Source: Pseudomonas paraversuta (GTDB taxonomy: Bacteria; Pseudomonadota; Gammaproteobacteria; Pseudomonadales; Pseudomonadaceae). From it: a stretch of 64,000 nt of DNA. Numbering within the stretch: the first letter of the stretch is position 1; each line of letters begins with the position of its first letter. Location: positions 248,001 through 312,000 of the forward strand of contig NZ_CAJFCL010000002.1 of assembly GCF_904063065.1 (NCBI RefSeq), written 5' to 3'. The notes beneath the pieces are model-generated. The model saw only the letters and a list, made by a program, of their open reading frames with translations. It had not been told where the DNA came from and ran no database searches. Below are positions 1 through 8,803 of the stretch, in pieces. The position numbers and the translations under genes were made by a program.

Positions 1-924
1 GGCTCGGCCATTGCTTCGGTGATCTCGGGGCCGGTGTCCGGGGCGCTGCTCAATGTCAGCGGCATGAGCCTGCATGGCTGGCAATGGATGTTCCTGATTG
101 AAGGCTTTGCCTCGATCGTGCTCTGTGCCTTCGTCTGGTTCTGGCTGCAGTCGCATCCACGCCAGGCGAAATGGCTGAGCGAAGAAGAGAAGGCTGCATT
201 GCTGGGGGCCATCGCACTGGAGCAGCAGGCCCGGGAAAGCGTGCAGACGGTCAGGCCGTCGATGTTCAAATTGCTGGCCGACAAACAGATCGCGCTGTTC
301 TGTTTTATCTATTTCTCGATTGCCCTGACCATCTATGGTGCGACGTTCTGGCTGCCGAGCATGATCAAAAAGATGGGCAGCTTCGGCGACTTTCAAGTCG
401 GGCTGTTCAACTCGATTCCGTGGCTGATTTCCATCGTCGCGATGTACGGCTTCGCGGCTTTGGCCAGCAAATGGAAACACCAGCAGGCCTGGGTGGCGCT
501 GACTCTGGTAATCGCGGCGCTGGGCATGTTCATGTCCACCATCGGCGGGCCGGTATTCGCCTTCGTTGCCATCTGTTTTGCGGCCATTGGCTTCAAGGCC
601 GCCTCGGCTTTGTTCTGGCCGATTCCACAGGGCTACCTCGATGCGCGCATCGCTGCCGCGGTAATTGCCCTGATCAACTCCATCGGCAATCTGGGCGGGT
701 TTGTGGCGCCCACCGCGTTCGGTTTTCTGGAGCAGAGCACCGGCTCTATCGAAGGCGGCCTGTACGGGTTGGCGGCCACCTCACTGGTGGCGGCAGCGGT
801 GATCTTTTTTGTCCGTATGACCCCGCGCAATCAGTCCCTTGCCAGCCAGCCCGAGGCCTGCGCAGCCATTACCCCGTCCCGGCATAACCCTTTGAAAACT
901 GATCCAGCAGGAGCCGCTTCTTGA
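1..924 (+). CDS. MFS transporter, sugar-acid/organic anion type (5' end outside window)
   Basis: This is the C-terminal part of an inner-membrane major facilitator, open from base 1 with no start in the window. About 300 residues remain, covering roughly the last seven or eight hydrophobic segments. The phrase WMFLIEGFASIVL is characteristic of the anion:cation symporter branch, which includes glucarate, galactonate and tartrate permeases. The stop TGA overlaps the TTG start of the glucarate dehydratase gene, so the two are translationally coupled. Substrate is inferred from this coupling: probably glucarate or a related hexarate. It resembles the 2-ketogluconate transporter at the other window edge but is a separate gene. 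Confidence 0.85.
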   Translation, partial: GSAIASVISGPVSGALLNVSGMSLHGWQWMFLIEGFASIVLCAFVWFWLQSHPRQAKWLSEEEKAALLGAIALEQQARESVQTVRPSMFKLLADKQIALFCFIYFSIALTIYGATFWLPSMIKKMGSFGDFQVGLFNSIPWLISIVAMYGFAALASKWKHQQAWVALTLVIAALGMFMSTIGGPVFAFVAICFAAIGFKAASALFWPIPQGYLDARIAAAVIALINSIGNLGGFVAPTAFGFLEQSTGSIEGGLYGLAATSLVAAAVIFFVRMTPRNQSLASQPEACAAITPSRHNPLKTDPAGAAS

Positions 925-2195
925 AAATCCAACGCGTCACTGTCACCCCCATCGCTTTCCGGGACCCGCCGCTGCTCAATGCCAGCGGCATTCATGAACC
1001 CTTTGCCCTGCGCTCGATCATCGAGATCGAGAGCGACAATGGCTACATTGGCCTGGGCGAGAGCTACGGCGATGCTCCGGCACTGGCCATCCAGCAGCAG
1101 TTGCAGGAGCAACTCATAGGTCTCGATCCGTTCAATCTCAATCAGTTGCGGGCCATTGTGCAGGCCACAGTGGCGGCCAATAAACCGCGGAGCATGGCGG
1201 GGGCGGAACTGGCCCCCGGCTCCCATGCCAGCAAAGCGGTGAGCAACGCCTATTCGGCCTTTGAAGTGGCGTTTCTTGACCTGCAGGCGCATTACCTGAA
1301 GGTGCCGCTGGTGGACCTGCTCGGCGGCGCGGTGCGCGATGAGATTCCCTTCAGTGCCTACCTGTTCTTCAAATACGCCGAGCATATTGATTCACCCTAC
1401 AAGGCCGACGCCTGGGGCGAGGCACTGAACGAAGCACAAATCGTCGCCCAGGCCCGGCGCATGATTGAGGACTACGGCTTCAAAAGCATCAAGCTCAAGG
1501 CCGGGACACTGCCCCCGGAGCAGGAAGTGGAGTGCATCAAGGCGCTGAAAAAAGCTTTTCCCGGCTACCCGCTGCGCATTGATCCGAATGGCAACTGGTC
1601 GTTACCAACGGCCATTCGCATGGCGCAATTGCTGGGTGACGATCTGCAGTATTACGAAGACCCGACCCCGGGTCTGGAGGGCATGGCCGAATTGCACCGG
1701 CGCACCGGCTTGCCACTGGCAACCAACATGGTGGTCACCGACTTCGATGAGTTCCGCCGCAGCGTGGCCCTCAACAGCACACAGATTGTGCTGGCCGACC
1801 ACCATTACTGGGGCGGGCTGCGTGACACCCAGGTGCTGGCCAAAATGTGCCAGACCTTTGGTCTGGGCGTGTCCATGCACTCCAACTCGCATTTGGGCAT
1901 CAGCCTGATGGCCATGGCCCATGTCGCGGCCTCGGTGCCTAACCTGGACTATGCCTGCGACACCCATTACCCCTGGCAGGAGCCGGACGAAGAGGTGATC
2001 AAGGGTGGCAAAGTGCCGATTGTCGACGGTTGCGTGAAAGTCACGCGGGCTCCGGGTCTGGGGCTGGAACTGGACTACGGGCAATTGGCCAGATTGCATG
2101 ACCAGTTCCTCAGCTGCGGCATTCGCCAGCGCGATGACGTGAAGCAGATGCAGCGTTACAAGCTTGAGTGGAAGGCAGTCAAACCGCGCTTTTGA
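921..2195 (+). CDS. gudD: Glucarate dehydratase-like enolase-superfamily enzyme
   Basis: The 424-residue enzyme is expected to dehydrate D-glucarate (or L-idarate/galactarate) to 5-keto-4-deoxyglucarate in the cytoplasm. The signatures of the glucarate dehydratase group are visible: the KLK base motif in SIKLKAG, metal ligands in RIDPNGNW and YYEDP, the TNMVVTD segment, and the catalytic histidine in SMHSNSHLGIS. Length fits the family. The start is TTG at 921, eight bases after a CAGGAG ribosome site, and overlaps the stop of the upstream transporter. A related acid-sugar dehydratase (GudX-like) is possible. The family is secure but the exact substrate is inferred. Confidence 0.82.
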   Translation: MKIQRVTVTPIAFRDPPLLNASGIHEPFALRSIIEIESDNGYIGLGESYGDAPALAIQQQLQEQLIGLDPFNLNQLRAIVQATVAANKPRSMAGAELAPGSHASKAVSNAYSAFEVAFLDLQAHYLKVPLVDLLGGAVRDEIPFSAYLFFKYAEHIDSPYKADAWGEALNEAQIVAQARRMIEDYGFKSIKLKAGTLPPEQEVECIKALKKAFPGYPLRIDPNGNWSLPTAIRMAQLLGDDLQYYEDPTPGLEGMAELHRRTGLPLATNMVVTDFDEFRRSVALNSTQIVLADHHYWGGLRDTQVLAKMCQTFGLGVSMHSNSHLGISLMAMAHVAASVPNLDYACDTHYPWQEPDEEVIKGGKVPIVDGCVKVTRAPGLGLELDYGQLARLHDQFLSCGIRQRDDVKQMQRYKLEWKAVKPRF

Positions 2196-2230
2196 TCGCT
2201 CATACAGGTTTTGTGCAACGCCCGGGCTTT

Positions 2231-2620
2231 GTGGGAGCTGGCTTGCCAGCGATGCAGACAATTCGACATGACTGCCGGCCCGCGGTGCTGCCATCGCGGG
2301 CAAGCCCGGCTCCCACAAAGGGTGGAGTGGTGCGGCTCCCCGGTACCTGTGGGAGCTGGCTTGCCAGCGATGCAGACAATTCGACATGACTGCCGGCCCG
2401 CGGTGCTGCCATCGCGGGCAAGCCCGGCTCCCACAAAGGGTGGAGTGGTGTGGCTCCCCGGTACCTGTGGGAGCTGGCTTGCCAGCGATGCAGACAATTC
2501 GACATGACTGCCGGACCGCGGTGCTGCCATCGTGGGCAAGCCCGGCTCCCACAAAGGGTGGAGTGATGCGGCTCCCCGGTACCTGTGGGAGCTGGCTTGC
2601 CAGCGATGGCGGTGAGGCCA
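2231..2620. repeat. REP array 1: 118-bp tandem units (type A)
   Basis: The motif gtgggagctggcttgccagc starts at 2231, 2349, 2467 and 2585, giving an exact 118-bp period. Each full unit also carries the inverted half-site gggcaagcccggctcccac, so each can fold as a REP doublet. The units differ from each other at only a few positions. The last copy breaks off at gatggcggtgagg. The same unit recurs at 14299-14790. The gap 2196-2678 holds nothing else, and open frames across it are repeat artefacts. Confidence 0.93.
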
Positions 2621-2678
2621 CCGCGGGGTAATCCAGGTTGTGTGCAACGCCCAGGCTTGGTGGGAGCGGCCAGTAATA

Positions 2679-4361
2679 TCAGTCGTGAGCCTGGTACACG
2701 GATTTACCCTCGACGATGGTTTCCAGCACTTTGATGTCCTTGATGTTCATCGGGTCGACTGTCGCAATGTCGTCCGACAGGACCACCAGGTCTGCGTATT
2801 TGCCGACCTCAATCGAGCCGCGCTCCTGCTCTTCGAAGTTCTGCCGGGCCGCGTTGATTGTGGTGGCGCGCAGGGCATCGGCCACCGGTACACGCTGCGC
2901 GGCACCCAGCACCTTGCCGCCGGTGGTCACCCGGTTCACCGCCGACCAGATCAGGCGCATCGGCTCCATCGGCACGATGGGGGTATCGGTATGGATGGTG
3001 TAGCGCAGGCCTCTGTCCTGGGCGGAACGGGCGGGGCTGATGCGCTCCGCGCGGTCCTTGCCGATGAATATATCGCGATGGCGGTCGCCCCAGTAGTAGG
3101 TGTGCAGCACGAAGAACGAAGGAATTATATTGAGTCGCTTGACCTCGTCGAGCTGATCTTCGCGCATCATCTGCGAGTGGATGATCACTTGCCGAGCATC
3201 CTCCCTCGGGTAGGTTTCCTGGGCCTTGCGATAGGCATAAAGCACATCGTCGATCGCCGCATCGCCATTGGCATGGATCATCATCTGGCGCCCGGATTTG
3301 TGCACGGCCAGCACCCGGGCTGCCAGCTCCTCACGGCTGAAACGGGGGAAGCCGCGGTAGGTCAGGTCGTTATTGAACGGGGTGTGGTAATGCTCGCTCA
3401 GGTAGCCTGTATAGCCTTGAATTGAACCGTCCGAAAACTCCTTGACTCCGCCGACCTTGATCATGCCGCTGGGCAGCGCAACTTGGTCCACCGCGTCCAT
3501 GGTTTCCAGGCTGCTCCAGGTCATCACCCGGATAGGCAATTCTTTGGCCTGCACCGCATCTTCAAGCATTTTCAGCAGTGCCGGGGTGGTGCCGGCGCCG
3601 TGATTGGCGGTGGTCACGCCGTGGGCGGCATACCACTGGCCGGCAAGACGGATGCCTTCCCGTTGCAGGGGCTCGGTCAGGGCCGGGCGCAGTTTGCCCA
3701 CCAGAGCCAGGGCCGACTCTTCCAGCACGCCATTGGGCTGGCCGTCGGCATCCTTGCGGATCACCCCGCCCGGCGGGTTGGGGGTACTGGCGGTGATGCC
3801 GGCCAGGGCCAGAGCGGCACTGTTGGCGACCGTGAGATGCCCCGAGACATGGGTGATGTAAATCGGCCGGGTGCTGGACACCCGGTCGAGATCGGCACGG
3901 GTCGGGTGGCGCTTTTCGGCCAGCAGGGTGTCGTCATAGCCGGCGCCGCTGATCCAGTCCCCGGGGCCGACCTTGGCCTGCTGGGCCTTGAGGCGCGCGA
4001 CGATATCTTCGATGTTGCGCACATCGCCGATGGGCGGGCTGTTGAGGTCGGCGACAAAGGTCCCGGTGATTTTCGAACTGGCAAAATGACTGTGGGCATC
4101 ATAGATCCCGGGGATCATGGTCTTGCCGTGCAGATCCACCACCCGGGTATCGGGCCCGATGTAGCGGGCGAGGGCGTCGGACTCGCCCACCGCGAGGATT
4201 TTCCCGTCGCGCACCGCAACGGCCCGGGCCGTACTGTTGTCCTTGTCCACGGTCAGTACATTGGCATTGGTATAGACCACCTGGGCGTCGACTTTGGCCG
4301 GATCGGCGCTGGCGTTGACGGTCAGCGTGGCGAGCACTGCAAGCAGATAGTTGGCGTTCAT
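2679..4361 (-). CDS. Exported amidohydrolase, YtcJ-like (amidohydrolase family 3)
   Basis: A 560-residue metal-dependent hydrolase of the YtcJ/amidohydrolase-3 family, which cleaves C-N bonds in amides or related compounds. The first ~19 residues form a signal-like segment (LLAVLATLTVNASA), so a periplasmic location is likely. The family metal motif HSH sits at residues 90-92 in YDAHSHF. Further conserved histidines occur in MMIHANGDAAIDD, VIIHSQMM and TIHTDTPIVP. Its ATG directly follows the stop of the MHS transporter gene (TGAATG), so they form one operon. It may release an acid in the periplasm that the neighbouring transporter then imports. The natural substrate is unknown. Confidence 0.85.
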   Translation of the reverse strand: MNANYLLAVLATLTVNASADPAKVDAQVVYTNANVLTVDKDNSTARAVAVRDGKILAVGESDALARYIGPDTRVVDLHGKTMIPGIYDAHSHFASSKITGTFVADLNSPPIGDVRNIEDIVARLKAQQAKVGPGDWISGAGYDDTLLAEKRHPTRADLDRVSSTRPIYITHVSGHLTVANSAALALAGITASTPNPPGGVIRKDADGQPNGVLEESALALVGKLRPALTEPLQREGIRLAGQWYAAHGVTTANHGAGTTPALLKMLEDAVQAKELPIRVMTWSSLETMDAVDQVALPSGMIKVGGVKEFSDGSIQGYTGYLSEHYHTPFNNDLTYRGFPRFSREELAARVLAVHKSGRQMMIHANGDAAIDDVLYAYRKAQETYPREDARQVIIHSQMMREDQLDEVKRLNIIPSFFVLHTYYWGDRHRDIFIGKDRAERISPARSAQDRGLRYTIHTDTPIVPMEPMRLIWSAVNRVTTGGKVLGAAQRVPVADALRATTINAARQNFEEQERGSIEVGKYADLVVLSDDIATVDPMNIKDIKVLETIVEGKSVYQAHD

Positions 4362-5795
4362 TCAAATCCCCGGTGTATGGGTGGCTGCGATGGGTGTCAG
4401 GACATTTTTTGCCCCGGTGTCTGTCGCCGTACGCGGCTGCGACCGGGGTGCCGGGCCGCTATCAAGTGCCAGTTCATCGGCATCGGCCTGCTCGGCCGTC
4501 GACAGTTCTGAGGCCGTATGGCCAATACGCTTGAGCAGCATCAGCATGCACACCAGCGAAACCAGGGCGTAGCAGGCCGAGGCAATCGCCACGCCTATGA
4601 TGCTGCCGGTGGAGTTGAGAATGCCCTGGGCCAGCACCGGGGTCGCACCGCCCACCAGCAATGAGCACAGTTGATAGGAGACCGACAGTCCGCTGTAGCG
4701 CACCTTGGTCGGGAAGGCCCGGGCCAGGATGCCGCCCACTGCACCGTAAAACATCGAATGGGGAATGGTCGCCAGGCACATGCCGAGCACGGCGATCCAG
4801 TAGATTTTGGTTTCCACCGCGAGGAACATCGCCGGCATCAGCAACAGCTCCGGGATCACCATAAAGGCCACGGCCTTGCGCATGTCGATCTTTGACACCA
4901 GCACCGCGCCGAACGGCTGGACCAGGAACTGCACCACCAGAGAAATGATGATCACGCTGAGAAAGGTGCTTTGGGCGTAGCCCAGTTCCTTGGTGGCCCA
5001 GGACAGGGCAAAGGTACTCTTGAAGTAAGTGACATGGATGATCGGCAGGACGCCGGCACACAGCAGCACAATCCGCCAGTGGTCGCGCAGCACGGCCACA
5101 ACGGGCAGTTTGACGGTCTTCTTTTGTTCCATCAGGCGCTTCATGTCATCCGACTCTTCGAGCTTGAGACGAATCACCATGCCGACGATCACCAGTGCTG
5201 CGGAGAGCAGGAACGGAATGCGCCAGCCCCAGAGCATGAAGTCCGAGACCGGCAGGGCGCTGAGGGCGAAGAACACGATGGTCGCCAGCAGGTTGCCGGC
5301 GGGGGACCCCTGCTGGGCGAAAGCGGCATACAGGATGCCCTTGCCCTTGGGCGCATTCTCGCTGGCTATCAGAATGGCACCGCCCCATTCGCCACCCACC
5401 GCGATTCCCTGAATGACCCGCAGCACCACCAGTGCGATCGGGGCCCAGATACCAATTTGCAGATAGGTGGGCAACAGGCCGATGCAGGTGGTGGCCACGC
5501 CCATCATCACCAGGGTGATGACCAGGGTGGTCTTGCGCCCGATCTTGTCACCCAGGTGACCGAAGATAATGCCGCCTATGGGGCGCGCGATAAACCCGGC
5601 CCACAAAGTAAGAAACGACAGCATGGTGGCGGTGCCGGGGTTCAGGTCGGCGGGAAAGAACACTTTGCCGAACACCAGAGCAGCGGCAATGCCGTAGGCA
5701 TAAAAGTCATACCACTCGATGGTCGTACCGATGAACGAGGCCACTCCGGCCTTGCGGGCTCTTTTGTGGGCGGCAACTTCCTGGGTGGCATTCAT
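4362..5795 (-). CDS. MHS-family (metabolite:H+ symporter) MFS transporter
   Basis: This 477-residue inner-membrane transporter has the typical MHS opening GTTIEWYDFYAYG and the loop motif GHLGDKIGRKTTL, as in ShiA, ProP, KgtP and PcaT. These carry organic acids or zwitterions with protons. About twelve hydrophobic segments precede a ~50-residue hydrophilic C-terminal tail. It is the first gene of a two-gene unit with the exported amidohydrolase. A dyad at 5950-5967 lies upstream, followed by the LysR gene. The substrate is probably a carboxylic acid broken down by the beta-oxidation enzymes encoded across the LysR gene, but this rests on context only. Confidence 0.88.
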   Translation of the reverse strand: MNATQEVAAHKRARKAGVASFIGTTIEWYDFYAYGIAAALVFGKVFFPADLNPGTATMLSFLTLWAGFIARPIGGIIFGHLGDKIGRKTTLVITLVMMGVATTCIGLLPTYLQIGIWAPIALVVLRVIQGIAVGGEWGGAILIASENAPKGKGILYAAFAQQGSPAGNLLATIVFFALSALPVSDFMLWGWRIPFLLSAALVIVGMVIRLKLEESDDMKRLMEQKKTVKLPVVAVLRDHWRIVLLCAGVLPIIHVTYFKSTFALSWATKELGYAQSTFLSVIIISLVVQFLVQPFGAVLVSKIDMRKAVAFMVIPELLLMPAMFLAVETKIYWIAVLGMCLATIPHSMFYGAVGGILARAFPTKVRYSGLSVSYQLCSLLVGGATPVLAQGILNSTGSIIGVAIASACYALVSLVCMLMLLKRIGHTASELSTAEQADADELALDSGPAPRSQPRTATDTGAKNVLTPIAATHTPGI

Positions 5796-5949
5796 AGTTT
5801 TTTCCTGCTCATTATTATTGGTCTATGTCCTCTCCCGAACACCTGGAGAGGCTTGCACGGCACATCAGCCTCCAGGCGGGCGAGGAGGTCTGATGGCTGG
5901 AGCCTATACAGGCAGAATTGAAAAAAATAATGATTAAATTTTATTGTTT

Positions 5950-5967
5950 GATACGTGATTTCGTATC
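5950..5967. promoter_or_regulatory. Inverted repeat upstream of MHS transporter operon
   Basis: GATACG-N6-CGTATC is a perfect dyad between the end of the LysR gene and the start of the MHS transporter gene. It is a candidate binding site for the adjacent LysR protein on the transporter/amidohydrolase promoter. The rest of the 5796-5978 gap is AT-rich, as expected of a promoter region. Confidence 0.45.
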
Positions 5968-5978
5968 GTCGAAAGGCT

Positions 5979-6869
5979 TTAGCGGCAGTTCTGTTGCTGG
6001 GCCTTGAACAGCTCCAGCAGGCTTTGTGCCGCCGCCGAGGGCAACGTGGCCTGGCGAATGGCATGAATTTCGGAGTGCGCGCCGCTGCCGTTGATTTGGC
6101 AATAGTGCACCCCCTGTTTCCAGGTTGCAGCCAGGGTCTGGGGTACCAGCGCCACGCCCAGGTTGTAGGCCACCATAGACACCACGGTTTGCCAGAGCCG
6201 GGTTTCATGGCGGATTCGCGGACTGAAACCGGCGGCCACGCAGTGGGCAATGATCAGGTCGTGATAGTGGGGAGACACGTTGCGCGGGAACAGAATGAAA
6301 TCTTCGTCCGCAAGGTCCTGCAGATCGATTCGCTCCTGACCCGCCAGCCGGTGCGAGTCGGGGAGGCAGCACAGGAACGGCTCGCGCAGCACCGGCTCGC
6401 AGCAGATGCTTTCGGGGAATTTGCTGCGGTGCACGAAGCCGATATCGATCTGCCCGCGCTGCAAGGCCTGGACCTGCTCGGCACTGTTCATTTCCATCAA
6501 TACGATTTCGGTGTCGGGGTGCTGCTGCTCGAAAATCCTGACCGCCTGTGGCAGGCCGCGATGCAGGATCGAGTTGACGAAGCCGACACTCAGGCGCCCG
6601 ACAAAACCCTGGGCCGAGCGCCGGGTCAGGTGCCTGGCCTGTTCGGCCCGCAGCAGCAGGTAGCGGGCTTCGTCGAGCAGCACCTGACCGGCATTGGTCA
6701 GACTCACTGACTTGTTGTTGCGGTTGAGCAACTGAATGTCGAGCTGGCTTTCGAGCTTTTTGATGTCGAAGCTCAGGGCTGGCTGGGAGATAAATAGGCG
6801 GGCGGCGGCTCGGCCAAAATGCAGCTCTTCGGCCACAGCTACAAAGTAACGCAGTTGCTTGAGATCCAT
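5979..6869 (-). CDS. LysR-family transcriptional regulator (CatR/CynR-like)
   Basis: A 296-residue LysR regulator. The N-terminal winged helix is clear (MDLKQLRYFVAVAEELHFGRAAARL then SQPALS), followed by a linker helix and a periplasmic-fold effector domain from about residue 90. The N-terminus resembles the CatR/BenM group, which sense aromatic or dicarboxylic intermediates. It sits between the transporter/amidohydrolase operon and the divergent acyl-CoA dehydrogenase operon, with dyads on both sides (5950-5967 and 6887-6909). This suggests it controls the whole island and its own expression. The inducer is unknown. Confidence 0.9.
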   Translation of the reverse strand: MDLKQLRYFVAVAEELHFGRAAARLFISQPALSFDIKKLESQLDIQLLNRNNKSVSLTNAGQVLLDEARYLLLRAEQARHLTRRSAQGFVGRLSVGFVNSILHRGLPQAVRIFEQQHPDTEIVLMEMNSAEQVQALQRGQIDIGFVHRSKFPESICCEPVLREPFLCCLPDSHRLAGQERIDLQDLADEDFILFPRNVSPHYHDLIIAHCVAAGFSPRIRHETRLWQTVVSMVAYNLGVALVPQTLAATWKQGVHYCQINGSGAHSEIHAIRQATLPSAAAQSLLELFKAQQQNCR

Positions 6870-6886
6870 GGGGATTGGCCTCGGCT

Positions 6887-6909
6887 TACGATAATTTTTG
6901 GTTATCGTA
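6887..6909. promoter_or_regulatory. LysR-box dyad in the divergent promoter region
   Basis: TACGATAA-N7-TTATCGTA is a perfect 8-bp inverted repeat just upstream of the LysR gene and 73 bases before the acyl-CoA dehydrogenase start. Position and symmetry fit a LysR autoregulatory and activation site (inference). Confidence 0.6.
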
Positions 6910-6982
6910 GTTGATTAACTTTGTATTAGATACTTATCGATGGCGACCCTACTCTTGGACCACAAGAATCAGGAGAACTGCC

Positions 6983-8710
6983 ATGGATACCCAGCCAGAC
7001 CGCGCCTACGACCCCTTGAATATCCCCGACAGCCGGGGGCTTAACCTGTTCGATTGCGATGCCGGGCTGGCCGCGCTGCTCAAGGTGTATCTGCCAGCCT
7101 CGGTCTATGACCACTGGCTGCCGACCTGGCGCAAACTGGGCGCCAGAGCCGGTGGCGAACTGGATCTGCTGGCGCTGTCGGCCGACAAAAATCCGCCGAA
7201 ACTGTTGCCCCGCACCCGCCGTGGTGAAGACCTGCAAAGCATCCAAAAACACCCGGACTTCGTCGCGCTGGAGCGGGTGGCCTACGCCGAACTGGGCCTG
7301 GCTGCCATGAGCCACCGTGAGGACGGCACACTGGCGCTGTCGAAATACGCGCTGACCTACCTGTTTGTACAGGCCGAGTTCGGCCTGTGCTGCCCGGTGA
7401 GCATGACCGATTCCCTGACCCGCACCCTGCGCAAGTTCGGCTCCCCGCAACTGCAGGCGCGTTACTTGCCGTCGCTGGTGTCCCAGGATTTCGACAGTCT
7501 GTTCCAGGGCGCCATGTTCATGACCGAGCAGGCTGCAGGCTCCGATGTGTCGCGCACTGAAACCCGGGCCCGGCAGATCGATGGCGAGTGGCAGTTGTTC
7601 GGGGAAAAGTGGTTTTGCTCCAACCCCGATGCTGACCTGGCCATGGTGCTGGCCCGTCCCGACGATGCGCCATCGGGCATGAAAGGGGTCAGCCTGTTTC
7701 TGCTGCCCAAGCTGCGCCCGGACGGCTCGCGCAATGCCTACCGGATTCAACGGCTCAAGGACAAACTTGGCAGCCGCTCCATGGCCAGTGGCGAAATCAC
7801 CCTTGAGGGCGCCACGGCGTATCTGATCGGGGAGGTCGGGCGCGGGTTCCAGCAGATGGCCGACATGATCAACATGTCGCGTCTGTCCAACGGCGTACGT
7901 GCGGCCGGGCTGATGCGCCGGGGTATCAACGAGTCGCTGTACATTGCCCGTAACCGCCGGGCTTTTGGCCGGCACCTGATCGAAATGCCCTTGATGCAGC
8001 GCCAGTTGCTGAAAATGATGCTGCCCACCGAACAGGCTCGTTCGATGTTCATGCAAATTGCCACGCTGCTGCCCAAGGCCGATGCCGGCGACGAGGCCGC
8101 CCGCAAATGCGTGCGCATCCTCACGCCGCTGATCAAATTCCGCGCTTGCCGCGACGCCCGCCGGGTCACCGGCGATGCCATGGAAGTGCGTGGCGGTGTG
8201 GGTTACATCGAAGAATGGAGCGATGCCCGACTGGTACGCGACGCCCACCTGGGTTCGATCTGGGAAGGCACCAGCAATATCGTGGCGCTGGATATCGCCC
8301 GTGCCGTGACCCGCGAGCAGGCGCTGGAACCCTTGCAGCTGTTTCTCGCCAACCTGCTGGCCGAAGCGCAGTTGCCTGCGGCCAGCCAGCGTCTGTTCGA
8401 GGGCGTGCTGCAACGCACCGTTGCCAGAGTGGCCGAGGTGGCCCATGAGCAACGGGACGAGCAGGTGCGGTTGGCGGGCAGCGCGCTCTATCACATTGCC
8501 ACGGCGATATTCATGGCCTGGGAAAGCAGCCGGCAGGCGGGTGATTACCGGCGTCTGGCTCTGGCGCACCTGTTGCTGCAACACAAGCTGTTGCCACGGG
8601 ACCCGCTGAGCCCGGAGCCGGAAATCGAGGCCGGCCTGCTGGCGCGTCTGGCCAATGAAAGCCCGCTGACGCAAGCCGACGCCCTGCAGCTGTTACCCAA
8701 AACCCTGTAG
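6983..8710 (+). CDS. Acyl-CoA dehydrogenase family protein (AidB/FadE-like)
   Basis: Predicted FAD-dependent acyl-CoA dehydrogenase of 575 residues that would introduce the first double bond during beta-oxidation. The frame is open upstream, but ATG 6983 is preferred because a strong aggaga site lies seven bases before it. Family features are the middle domain FMTEQAAGSDVS, the flavin/substrate segment AFGRHLIEMPLMQRQL and the C-terminal GGVGYIEEW...IWEGTSNIVALD with the presumed catalytic Glu at ~428. It is longer than classic 380-residue enzymes because of an extended C-terminal region like AidB. It is the first gene of the LysR-controlled operon. Chain specificity cannot be read from sequence. 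Confidence 0.87.
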   Translation: MDTQPDRAYDPLNIPDSRGLNLFDCDAGLAALLKVYLPASVYDHWLPTWRKLGARAGGELDLLALSADKNPPKLLPRTRRGEDLQSIQKHPDFVALERVAYAELGLAAMSHREDGTLALSKYALTYLFVQAEFGLCCPVSMTDSLTRTLRKFGSPQLQARYLPSLVSQDFDSLFQGAMFMTEQAAGSDVSRTETRARQIDGEWQLFGEKWFCSNPDADLAMVLARPDDAPSGMKGVSLFLLPKLRPDGSRNAYRIQRLKDKLGSRSMASGEITLEGATAYLIGEVGRGFQQMADMINMSRLSNGVRAAGLMRRGINESLYIARNRRAFGRHLIEMPLMQRQLLKMMLPTEQARSMFMQIATLLPKADAGDEAARKCVRILTPLIKFRACRDARRVTGDAMEVRGGVGYIEEWSDARLVRDAHLGSIWEGTSNIVALDIARAVTREQALEPLQLFLANLLAEAQLPAASQRLFEGVLQRTVARVAEVAHEQRDEQVRLAGSALYHIATAIFMAWESSRQAGDYRRLALAHLLLQHKLLPRDPLSPEPEIEAGLLARLANESPLTQADALQLLPKTL

Positions 8711-8765
8711 GAGCGAGCTTGCTCGCGAGCATTTGGAAATACCGCGCAAAAGCTCGTTTCTACAG
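8706..8765. repeat. REP doublet, type B (degenerate)
   Basis: tgtaggagcgagcttgctcg and a decayed inverted partner ending gctcgtttctaca overlap the stop codon of the acyl-CoA dehydrogenase gene. The hairpin may attenuate or stabilise the operon message before the CoA-transferase gene. Confidence 0.75.
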
Positions 8766-8803
8766 GAAATCAGATTGAATTCGATATTCATCAGAGCGTA
8801 TCT

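Noticed and set aside
2231..2620. Possible CRISPR or small protein gene in REP array 1
   Set aside because: The 118-bp units repeat in full, including the segments that would have to be spacers.
6926..8674. A 582-codon frame on the minus strand
   Set aside because: It is antisense to the acyl-CoA dehydrogenase gene, and has no ribosome site or family motif.
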